Part shown: positions 1 through 6,016 of the stretch, in pieces | How positions within the stretch are numbered: position 1 is the stretch's first letter | How the letters are laid out: each line of letters opens with the position of its first letter | Assembly (NCBI GenBank): GCA_003455235.1 | Contig: DMRT01000109.1 | Span: 1 to 6,591, forward strand | DNA length: 6,591 nucleotides | Source: Chitinophagaceae bacterium | GTDB lineage: Bacteria > Bacteroidota > Bacteroidia > Chitinophagales > Chitinophagaceae | Direction of reading: 5' to 3' | Program-made: the position numbers and the translations under genes | Notes under the pieces: generated by a model | Databases searched by the model: none | Told to the model about the DNA's origin: nothing | What the model saw: the letters and a program-made list of their open reading frames with translations, nothing else

Positions 1-256
1 GTGTTGAAAGGGTGGAGATCTTCTCCAGTTCAAAGTCCTGCACTTCATGAAACAAGACCGAATCATGTATACGCTGAAGCTGTTCATTGGCCTCCAGCCA
101 GTCTTTCAGCGCAAACACCTCTTTGCAAGCAAACAACCCTTCCCCAAGCAGTTCGGGTACCACTTTGGGGCCTTCTGCAATGAAACAGTTTGCGGAGTCT
201 CTGAATTTTTTGTGCTGTAAACTTTGAATATATTTGGTATGTGTTTTGCTCAACAT
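1..256 (-). CDS. SpoU/TrmH-family RNA 2'-O-ribose methyltransferase, N-terminal part (cut by left edge)
   Basis: Reading the minus strand from the ATG at 256-254 gives 85 codons with no stop before the window edge. The peptide begins MLSKTHTKYIQSLQHKKFRD and continues with FIAEGPKVV at residues 25-33. This is the typical opening of the SpoU substrate-binding domain, an L30e-like fold that precedes the SAM-binding trefoil-knot domain. The last visible residues, FELEKISTLST, match the 'E-x-E-[KR]-I-S-x-L-x-T' segment just before the catalytic domain, which lies outside the window. Family members transfer a methyl group from S-adenosylmethionine to a ribose 2'-OH in rRNA or tRNA in the cytoplasm. 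The exact target cannot be told from this fragment, so no symbol is given. The ATG is preferred because family homology starts at MLSK. It diverges from the Omp85 gene with a 19-bp gap. The family call is firm; the target nucleotide is unknown. Confidence 0.88.
   Translation of the reverse strand, partial: MLSKTHTKYIQSLQHKKFRDSANCFIAEGPKVVPELLGEGLFACKEVFALKDWLEANEQLQRIHDSVLFHEVQDFELEKISTLST
229..236 (+). promoter_or_regulatory. Candidate Bacteroidota-type -7 promoter element for the Omp85 gene
   Basis: TATATTTG at 229-236 matches the Bacteroidota -7 consensus TAnnTTTG exactly. A T-run ending in TTG at 206-212 could be the -33 element, although the 16-nt spacer is a little short. Transcription would begin near 241-244, giving a leader of about 30 nt before the ATG at 276. 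The element lies inside the coding region of the divergent methyltransferase gene. The short motif is visible; its activity is inferred. Confidence 0.4.
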
Positions 257-275
257 CGTCGCCTGAAAATTATTT

Positions 276-359
276 ATGCATTTAAAAATACCGGATAAAA
301 TTGCCCTTCACAAACTTACCGCCTGTTTTTTAATATGCAGTATCTTTCTTTCTTCGTGC
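276..359 (+). other. Lipoprotein signal peptide (SPase II) of the Omp85 protein
   Basis: Residues 1-28 comprise a basic start, a hydrophobic core (TACFLICSIF) and the lipobox L-S-S-C, with the cleavage site before Cys28 (codon at 357-359). The following residues are SWISF, without the S-D-E rich export signal known for surface lipoproteins. This fits an anchor on the periplasmic leaflet of the outer membrane. The motif is seen directly; its localisation is inferred. Confidence 0.85.
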
Positions 360-2792
360 AGCTGGATTAGTTTTAATATCCCCCGCAAACATCCCAAAGG
401 CAAACCTTTTGTTTTCAAAAACAGTATTGAAGTAGCGGGTGGAAATTTCACCAAAGACGAACGGGCCACCCTGAAACAGCGGCTCAATGCACAGCTCGAC
501 GACAGCTCACGCATCAATACAAAAGACGCCTGGATATTTTTTCATTTTATAGAACACCCGCCGGCATACGACAGCGCTTCGGCCAATCAATCGGCCCGCA
601 ACATGGAAGCTTCCATGCTGCACCTCGGTTATTATAAGTCCATTGCAGATTACAGGGCCGATACCATCCTGCACAATGGCCAGCAGCGCATGCACATCCA
701 GTACCACGTGGAAACCGGTAAACCTACCCTGATTGATACCTTTATGTATATCCTCCGCAGGCCCGACCTTCAGCAACTGGCCCTGGAAAATGCAAAAGAA
801 AGTCTTATCAAAATAGGGAACCCGGTTACCAAGGCGGCCGTACTGGGCGAAATCAACCGGATGGTGAACCTGTACCGAAACAATGGTTACTATAAATTTT
901 CTTCCGAAGAACTGATCATGCGGGGCGATACCACCGTGGCAGCATTAACCACCATCACAGAAGATATCTTCGAGCAGCTCCGCCTGCTGGAAGAAGCCAA
1001 ACTGGCCCGGGAGAATCCCACCATTAAACTGGCCCTCGTCCTCAATCCACCGGCCGACTCCGGCAGGCTGAAGAAATATTACATCGATGATATTTATATC
1101 ATGCCCGACTACCACAGCGGCGATAAACACACCGACAATAACCTGCTTACCACGCTGGCCCGTAAACGGGATTGCGATACCTGCCGGGTGAACTTCATTG
1201 TAAAATATCATAAGAAATTATTCCGCACCGGGTTCCTGCGCCGGAACCTGTATGTACGCAAGGGCGACCTGTACAACCAGGACAATTTTTATAAAACACT
1301 CAACAGCTTTTCCCGGGCCGGTGTATGGCAGGGCACCAACATACAGGTGGTGGAAAAGAAAGACAGCACCAGCCGGAAAGACAGCCTGAATAAGATTGAC
1401 CTGGTTGTTCAGCTGGTGCCCGGCAAGCGCTATGGTTATGAAGCAGGCATTGAAGCGAGTTATTCGGCACAAAGCAATGCCAACAGTGTAACGGCTGCTA
1501 ATGCCGGTAACCTGCTGGGCTTGTCAGGCAATGTAACCTTTCTCGACCGCAATGTGCGCAAGGAAGGCATCAGCATGTCGCATTCCCTGCGTGCGGGCAT
1601 TGAACTGAATTTTAAACCCGACAGCAACAACCGGAAAAACATTGTAAACTCGAACGAAATCAGCTATTCCAATACCATCATCTTCCCCCGGCTGGTATTC
1701 CCGTTGCGGAAGTTCAATAACAACCTTCCGCTGTACAACACCCGTACGTTCATCAATTCAAAAGTGGGTTACATCAACCGGATCAACCTGTTTAACCTGC
1801 AGTCGTTCAACTTTGCAATTGGGTACGATTATAACCAGCGGATAAAAAAGAGCAACAACGATCCCCGCAATAACATGCGCTGGGTATTCAAACCCATCAA
1901 CATCGAATTCGCCCGGCTGTATAATGAAACCGACAGCTTCCGGCGTACACTGGATGAAAATCCGTTCCTCCGGTATTCATTCAACACATCGCTGGTGGCC
2001 GGGTCCAGCATCGGCTTCCAGTACCAGCGGGTGAACAGCAAACATCCCAACCGGCAATCGGGCATCAAGGTAAACCTGGAAGAATCGGGATTGCTGTGGG
2101 GGCGGTTTGGCTTCTTTGAAAAATACATGCGGCAGTTCGGAAAGATTGACCTGGAATACCTGTTTACTTCCACCCGGTCCAAATCAGCCTTCGTATACAG
2201 AACATTTTTGGGGGTGGGTATTGCCGCAAAGAAAGACACCACGCTGCCGTTCTTCAAACAGTATTTTGGCGGAGGCAGCAGCAGCATGAGGGGATGGCCC
2301 ATCCGGGGCATCGGTCGTGGATCGCAACCGCTTACACCATACGGGCAAAATAAATTCAACGACCGCACCGGCGACATCCAGTTCGAGACCAATATGGAAT
2401 ACCGTTATACCATTGCACAGATCATTCCCAATTCGGTGATCCTGCGGGGCGCCTTGTTTGTGGACATAGGCAATGTATGGAATGCCCGCAATTCAAAATC
2501 TGCAGGCGGAATTGACAGCACACAGTTCCGGTTCAAAAACCTGTATAAAGAAATGGGGATGGCAGCCGGTGCAGGCTTCCGCCTCGACTTCAATTACGTG
2601 GTGTTGCGTTTCGATCTCGGCTTCCGTTTCAAGCGGCCGGAAATGAGTTATGTAAACGATGGATGGAAAGTACCGAGCCTGAGTTTCAATGATGTACTTC
2701 CCAAACTTTTCTCACGCGGAAGCAACGACCAGTATAAAAAATGGCGGTACGAGAATTTTAATATGACGATTGGGATAAATTACCCTTTCTGA
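276..2792 (+). CDS. Lipoprotein-anchored Omp85 (BamA/TamA superfamily) outer-membrane protein, TamL-like
   Basis: The 838-residue product starts with a basic stretch, a hydrophobic segment (about 14-27) and a lipobox LSSC with the lipidated Cys at residue 28. It should therefore be cut by signal peptidase II and acylated. Residues about 45-385 look like successive POTRA-type alpha/beta modules facing the periplasm; the last ends near VVQLVPGKRYGYEAGIEASY. From about 387 the sequence alternates like a 16-strand beta-barrel. It carries the Omp85 loop-6 motif as MRGW (671-674) within GGGSSSMRGWPIRG, a late FVDIGNVWN strand, and a C-terminal strand ending in Phe (IGINYPF). Omp85 proteins insert or export outer-membrane proteins. 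The lipidated form is the TamL type known from Bacteroidota, which works with TamB, but no tamB follows here. The ATG at 276 is the only usable start, since an in-frame TGA lies at 264-266. The only cysteines after Cys28 are C300 and C303. The superfamily is very secure; the TamL assignment is probable. Confidence 0.93.
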   Translation: MHLKIPDKIALHKLTACFLICSIFLSSCSWISFNIPRKHPKGKPFVFKNSIEVAGGNFTKDERATLKQRLNAQLDDSSRINTKDAWIFFHFIEHPPAYDSASANQSARNMEASMLHLGYYKSIADYRADTILHNGQQRMHIQYHVETGKPTLIDTFMYILRRPDLQQLALENAKESLIKIGNPVTKAAVLGEINRMVNLYRNNGYYKFSSEELIMRGDTTVAALTTITEDIFEQLRLLEEAKLARENPTIKLALVLNPPADSGRLKKYYIDDIYIMPDYHSGDKHTDNNLLTTLARKRDCDTCRVNFIVKYHKKLFRTGFLRRNLYVRKGDLYNQDNFYKTLNSFSRAGVWQGTNIQVVEKKDSTSRKDSLNKIDLVVQLVPGKRYGYEAGIEASYSAQSNANSVTAANAGNLLGLSGNVTFLDRNVRKEGISMSHSLRAGIELNFKPDSNNRKNIVNSNEISYSNTIIFPRLVFPLRKFNNNLPLYNTRTFINSKVGYINRINLFNLQSFNFAIGYDYNQRIKKSNNDPRNNMRWVFKPINIEFARLYNETDSFRRTLDENPFLRYSFNTSLVAGSSIGFQYQRVNSKHPNRQSGIKVNLEESGLLWGRFGFFEKYMRQFGKIDLEYLFTSTRSKSAFVYRTFLGVGIAAKKDTTLPFFKQYFGGGSSSMRGWPIRGIGRGSQPLTPYGQNKFNDRTGDIQFETNMEYRYTIAQIIPNSVILRGALFVDIGNVWNARNSKSAGGIDSTQFRFKNLYKEMGMAAGAGFRLDFNYVVLRFDLGFRFKRPEMSYVNDGWKVPSLSFNDVLPKLFSRGSNDQYKKWRYENFNMTIGINYPF
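311..318 (-). promoter_or_regulatory. Candidate Bacteroidota-type -7 promoter element for the RNA methyltransferase gene
   Basis: On the minus strand, 318-311 reads TAAGTTTG, an exact TAnnTTTG match, about 55 bases upstream of the methyltransferase ATG. No TTG is seen at the expected -33 distance, so support is weaker than for the plus-strand element. It lies within the signal-peptide codons of the Omp85 gene. If both elements are used, the two divergent transcripts would overlap at their 5' ends by roughly 60 nt. Confidence 0.28.
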
Positions 2793-2794
2793 GG

Positions 2795-2858
2795 AGGTTT
2801 AGGAGTTTACAGGTTGAGAAGTTTAGAGGTTGAGAAGTTTAGAGGTTTATAAGTTCAG
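2795..2858. repeat. Tandem 16-bp repeat (8-bp sub-period) between convergent genes
   Basis: Four adjoining 16-bp units lie at 2795-2810, 2811-2826, 2827-2842 and 2843-2858. The two middle units are identical (AGGTTGAGAAGTTTAG) and the outer two each match them at 13 of 16 positions. Each unit is itself two related octamers (about ARGTTKAG), giving eight octamers; two more degenerate ones may follow to 2874. The plus strand from 2791 to 2855 contains a single C (2810), so no G-C hairpin can form. The array starts two bases after the Omp85 stop codon. Its last unit covers the truB stop codon (2847-2849) and the final TruB codons. Confidence 0.85.
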
Positions 2859-3668
2859 GGATTTAAGGGTTTGTTCAAACTCATCCATACTCAACGCATC
2901 GTCAAGCCTGAATTCACCAATTCTCGTTCTGCATAAACTGCTGAGGTATCCACCGCAGCCGAGTTCTTTACCGAAATCATGGGCCAGGCTGCGGATATAG
3001 GTTCCGGTTGAGCAAATCACCCGGAACTGAACAACGGGCAATGCCACAGAGGTGATTTCAAATAACCGGATGAATATTTTCCGCGGTTCCAGTTCCACCT
3101 CTTCTCCCCTGCGTGCCAGCTTATACAACGCCACCCCTTCTTTTTTGATGGCAGAATAAACAGGTGGATACTGATCAATCTGCCCTGTAAATTTTGCTGC
3201 AGCCTGGTGAAGCATTGCATCCGTCACGAAAGAAAAATCTTTTGGTTGTTCGGGTTCACTTTCCAGGTCGTACGTTGGTGTTACGGCGCCCAGGGTAATG
3301 CTGCCCGTGTATTCTTTTTCCGCCGCCATATATTCATTGATCTTCTTGGTGAACTTGCCGGTGCAGATGATGAGCAGGCCGCTTGCCAACGGATCGAGCG
3401 TTCCCGCATGGCCGATCTTTTTGATCTGCAGCATGCCGCGGAGCTTTCGCACCACATCAAAAGAAGTCCAGTGAATGGGTTTGTTGATGAGGATGGCCTT
3501 GCCTTCAAGATAGGCTTCCTGGATGAGAGGATCAAGGGGAACCCGTTCCTTACGGACAGGCTTCACGGGTTCTTCACCCGATTCAATCTGTTTGCTGATG
3601 CGCTTTCCCAGGTAAGTTTGCTTACGTGCCACGGATGCTTTTTGCAAAGGTAATGATTGACCATGCAA
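2847..3668 (-). CDS. truB: tRNA pseudouridine(55) synthase TruB
   Basis: TruB converts uridine 55 in the T-loop of tRNAs to pseudouridine in the cytoplasm. The catalytic block GHAGTLDPLASGLL holds the nucleophile Asp at residue 92 (counted from the start used here). It is preceded by LINKPIHWTSFDVVRKLR (60-77) and followed by KEYTGSITLG with the conserved Tyr120. Further on come YPPVYSAIKKEG, the K-L-A-R-x-G segment, and CSTGTYIRSLAHDFG with GCGGYLSSLCRTRIG. The protein ends soon after, with no obvious C-terminal PUA domain, as in other short bacterial TruBs. The start is uncertain: no in-frame ATG precedes the core. The first possible start is the TTG at 3668, followed by TTG 3647, GTG 3632 and GTG 3566. 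The last would give about 239 residues, a common length for this type. The extra 35-50 N-terminal residues are basic and match nothing I know. It lies about 12 nt downstream of the DUF58 gene, probably co-transcribed. Its 3' end runs into the tandem repeat. Confidence 0.95.
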   Translation of the reverse strand: MHGQSLPLQKASVARKQTYLGKRISKQIESGEEPVKPVRKERVPLDPLIQEAYLEGKAILINKPIHWTSFDVVRKLRGMLQIKKIGHAGTLDPLASGLLIICTGKFTKKINEYMAAEKEYTGSITLGAVTPTYDLESEPEQPKDFSFVTDAMLHQAAAKFTGQIDQYPPVYSAIKKEGVALYKLARRGEEVELEPRKIFIRLFEITSVALPVVQFRVICSTGTYIRSLAHDFGKELGCGGYLSSLCRTRIGEFRLDDALSMDEFEQTLKSLNL

Positions 3669-3680
3669 TGCCGGAACTGA

Positions 3681-5027
3681 TTATATTGCCTGTCTTGCCT
3701 TTAACTCCAGGTATTTGTTTACGGCATTAATGGTGAGTTGCTCGGGGGGTGTGAGCACAGAAAGGATTCCGTGCTTTCTTAATTCTTTTACGATGAGGCG
3801 TTTTTCAAATTCAAATTTTTCGGCAATGATTTTAATATATACTTCTTCCACATTGCGTGCCTGCAGCCCGGATAACTGATGCAGTTCGGTATTCTCGAAG
3901 AACACCACCATCAGCAGGTGGTATTTGGCTATGGAGCGTAAAAAGTTTAACTGGCGGTGGAGGCCGTTCATCGATTCAAAGTTGGTGTACAGCACAACCA
4001 GGCTGCGGTGCTTGATGCGGCTCCGTATCTGCATGTACAGCATTTCATAATCACTCTCCAGGAAAGCCGTTTCCTGGTTGTACAGGAGCTGCAGGATGTT
4101 TTCCCGCTGTATCGGCTTGCGGTCGGCAGCCACAATGGATCCCATCTTATTGGAAAAGGTCATCACACCCACCCTGTCCTGTTTCTGCAAACAAACATTG
4201 GCAAGTACCAGGGTGCTGTTGATCGCATAATCGAGCAGGGTAAGCCCGGCAAACGGCATTTTCATCAGCCGGCCTTTGTCAATGATGCAATATACCTGTT
4301 GCGAACGTTCATCGGTATAACTGTTCACCATCAGCGATGCTTTTCGGGCAGTGGCCTTCCAGTTCACGCTGCGGATATCATCGCCACGTACGTATTCTTT
4401 TATCTGTTCAAACTCCATGCTGTGACCGAGTTTGCGCATGCGCTTGTTCCCGTGCTCCGACTGGATGGTTGTTTGCGAAAGCAGTGCATACTTGCGCATC
4501 TGCAGGTAAGAGGGATATACGGGAATTGTTTGCTCCACCTCCATATTGTACCGCCGTTTAAGCAGCCCCAGCAGCGAACGCACATACAGGATGATGCGGC
4601 CGAACCGGTACTGGCCTCTTTCCACGGGCCGCAGGGTGTAGGCGATGTTCCGCTGTTCCCGGGCCTTAAAGCGCTGGTACAGCATCCAGTCCCGTTGCTG
4701 AAACTGCAGCGGCAGTTCATCAATGATTTCCATACGCACGGTAAAAGGAATATTGTTCTTAACCTGCATCACAATCTTATTGTCGTCGCCATTGCTCAGC
4801 CGGTCGGCTGCCAGGCGGGTGGCCGCAGGTGCTTTACTGAGCACAAACAAAAAAAGGTAATCCACCAGGATCAGTGCAATAAATACAAAGAAGACAATTC
4901 TCGAATACCGGAACATACCAGGCAGCATGAACGAGGCAATGAATAATACAATGCAAAAGCCGGTCAGCAGGTAAAACCGCCGGGTGAGGTATAAAGTGCC
5001 GATGTATTTTGTTATGAATCCTGGCAT
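3681..5027 (-). CDS. DUF58 membrane protein (vWA-like), partner of MoxR
   Basis: The 448-residue product begins with two transmembrane segments (about 15-37 and 41-63), which form a hairpin anchor. A beta-rich region follows, with the family's E-R-G-Q-Y-R-F-G motif (136-143). Then comes the DUF58 signature: FEQIKEYVRGDDIRSVNWKA (206-225), continuing TARKASLMV, with the invariant G-D-D at 215-217 and W-K-A-T-A-R at 223-228. The C-terminal half resembles a von Willebrand A fold, starting at VYCIIDKGRLM (245-255). The usual metal-site D-x-S-x-S is replaced by D250-K-G-R-L. DUF58 proteins are typically encoded beside MoxR ATPases and are thought to act with them in assembling or maturing envelope or periplasmic systems; the molecular role is not settled. 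The ATG at 5027 is 9 nt after the moxR stop. No BatA/BatB-type gene follows, so this is not a complete Bat aerotolerance operon. Domain identity is firm; the role is inferred. Confidence 0.93.
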   Translation of the reverse strand: MPGFITKYIGTLYLTRRFYLLTGFCIVLFIASFMLPGMFRYSRIVFFVFIALILVDYLFLFVLSKAPAATRLAADRLSNGDDNKIVMQVKNNIPFTVRMEIIDELPLQFQQRDWMLYQRFKAREQRNIAYTLRPVERGQYRFGRIILYVRSLLGLLKRRYNMEVEQTIPVYPSYLQMRKYALLSQTTIQSEHGNKRMRKLGHSMEFEQIKEYVRGDDIRSVNWKATARKASLMVNSYTDERSQQVYCIIDKGRLMKMPFAGLTLLDYAINSTLVLANVCLQKQDRVGVMTFSNKMGSIVAADRKPIQRENILQLLYNQETAFLESDYEMLYMQIRSRIKHRSLVVLYTNFESMNGLHRQLNFLRSIAKYHLLMVVFFENTELHQLSGLQARNVEEVYIKIIAEKFEFEKRLIVKELRKHGILSVLTPPEQLTINAVNKYLELKARQAI

Positions 5028-5036
5028 GGGTGATCG

Positions 5037-6014
5037 CTACCTGGGTACTTCAATGGATTTTAAAATGGTTTCGATCAGGTCGTCTTCTGTAACACCTTCC
5101 ATTTCTTTTTCGGGAGTAAGGATGATGCGGTGCCGCAGTACATGCGGCGCCATTTCCACCACGTCTTCCGGTGTCACAAAATCCCTTCCCCGGATGGCGG
5201 CGCTGGCTTTGGCCGAACGCAGCAGTGCCAGCGAAGCCCTGGGCGATGCACCCAGGTAAAGCGCCGGGTTGTTCCTTGTTTCATGAACGATCCGGGCAAT
5301 GAATTCCACGATCTTGGGTTCGGTGATGATGGCCTGCACCTGTGTACGGTAATGCTGGATATCTACCGGCGACAATACCTTACGCACTTCATCCAGCATT
5401 TGTGTTTGTGATTTGCCCTGCTGGCCGTTCAGGATGGAAATCTCTTCTTCCAGGGTAGGATATTTCACTTCGATTTTGAAAAGGAAACGATCCAGCTGCG
5501 CTTCCGGCAGGCGGTAGGTTCCCTCCTGCTCAATGGGGTTTTGCGTGGCCAGTACAATAAAGGGCGCCTGCATGTAATGCGTATGACCGTCTATCGTTAC
5601 CTGCCGTTCTTCCATTACTTCAAACAGGGCGGCCTGTGTTTTTGCCGGGGCCCTGTTGATTTCATCGATCAAAACAATGTTGCTGAACACCGGCCCCGAC
5701 TTAAAACGGAATTCGCCGTCCCGGGGGTTGAACACCGATGTTCCGATTACATCACTCGGCATCAGGTCAGGTGTAAACTGCAGCCGGGAAAAATCCACGT
5801 CAATGATGCGGGCCAGCAGTTTGGCAGTTAATGTTTTGGCCACCCCCGGCACGCCTTCGATCAGGATGTGCCCGTCGCAGAGCAGGCCGATGAGCAGCAG
5901 GTCTACCATGCTGTACTGTCCCACAATCACCCGCCCGATCTCGCTGCGGATCTCATGTACCGAGCGGTTGAGCCCGCTGAGGTCGATGCGTTGTTGAAAA
6001 AGATTTTCTTCCAT
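5037..6014 (-). CDS. MoxR-family AAA+ ATPase
   Basis: This is a full-length 325-residue MoxR ATPase with all catalytic motifs. Walker A is GVPGVAKT (54-61), Walker B is VLIDEINR (114-121) with D117-E118, and sensor 1 is LATQNP (155-160). The MoxR-specific IEQEGTYRLPEAQLDRFLFK follows (161-180), carrying the likely arginine finger R176. The lid has sensor 2 in GASPRAS (R259), then the TPEDVVEMAPHVLRHRI segment. Such ATPases are cytoplasmic, hexameric and chaperone-like, and usually act with vWA/DUF58 proteins encoded next door, as here. The ATG at 6014 overlaps the upstream gene's TGA by one base (TGATG), suggesting translational coupling. The next gene begins 9 nt after the stop. No residue expected in the family is missing. 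Identity is very secure; the substrate is unknown. Confidence 0.96.
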   Translation of the reverse strand: MEENLFQQRIDLSGLNRSVHEIRSEIGRVIVGQYSMVDLLLIGLLCDGHILIEGVPGVAKTLTAKLLARIIDVDFSRLQFTPDLMPSDVIGTSVFNPRDGEFRFKSGPVFSNIVLIDEINRAPAKTQAALFEVMEERQVTIDGHTHYMQAPFIVLATQNPIEQEGTYRLPEAQLDRFLFKIEVKYPTLEEEISILNGQQGKSQTQMLDEVRKVLSPVDIQHYRTQVQAIITEPKIVEFIARIVHETRNNPALYLGASPRASLALLRSAKASAAIRGRDFVTPEDVVEMAPHVLRHRIILTPEKEMEGVTEDDLIETILKSIEVPR

Positions 6015-6016
6015 CA
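6012..6016 (-). promoter_or_regulatory. TGATG stop/start overlap (likely translational coupling) between the DUF4350 gene and moxR
   Basis: On the minus strand the TGA stop of the upstream gene (6016-6014) shares its A with the moxR ATG (6014-6012). No Shine-Dalgarno sequence precedes this start. The upstream bases are A-rich (ACAAAAACAAAAAC), as is usual for Bacteroidota initiation sites. This supports moxR translation by re-initiation or coupling. The overlap is seen directly; coupling is inferred. Confidence 0.7.

Noticed and set aside
1..183. Plus-strand open frame at the left edge
   Set aside because: It is the shadow of the SpoU-family methyltransferase N-terminus, whose motifs are clear on the minus strand.
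1829..2392. A 187-codon minus-strand open frame inside the Omp85 gene
   Set aside because: It lies antisense to the conserved barrel region, including the MRGW motif. Its product has no recognisable features.
2793..2858. An intrinsic terminator or CRISPR array in the intergenic repeat
   Set aside because: The strand has one C in 65 bases, so no stable G-C stem can form. The repeats are directly adjacent, with no spacers, and only 16 bp long.
3207..3653. A 148-codon plus-strand open frame opposite truB
   Set aside because: It covers the TruB catalytic core on the other strand and has no protein-family features.
3563..3664. Short minus-strand frame starting at the ATG 3664, a possible small protein or a frameshifted start for truB
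   Set aside because: It gives about 33 residues with no recognisable pattern and ends at a TGA. The main truB frame is open and coding-like through the same bases, so no frameshift is needed.
3957..4946. A 329-codon plus-strand open frame opposite the DUF58 gene
   Set aside because: The translation is rich in His and Gln with no domain or motif, as expected for the complement of a codon-biased gene. The minus-strand DUF58 protein is well supported across the same bases.
3681..6014. A Bat (Bacteroides aerotolerance) operon
   Set aside because: MoxR and DUF58 are present, but truB follows where the BatA-BatE genes would be expected, and a DUF4350 gene precedes. The arrangement matches the other MoxR-DUF58 cluster type better.
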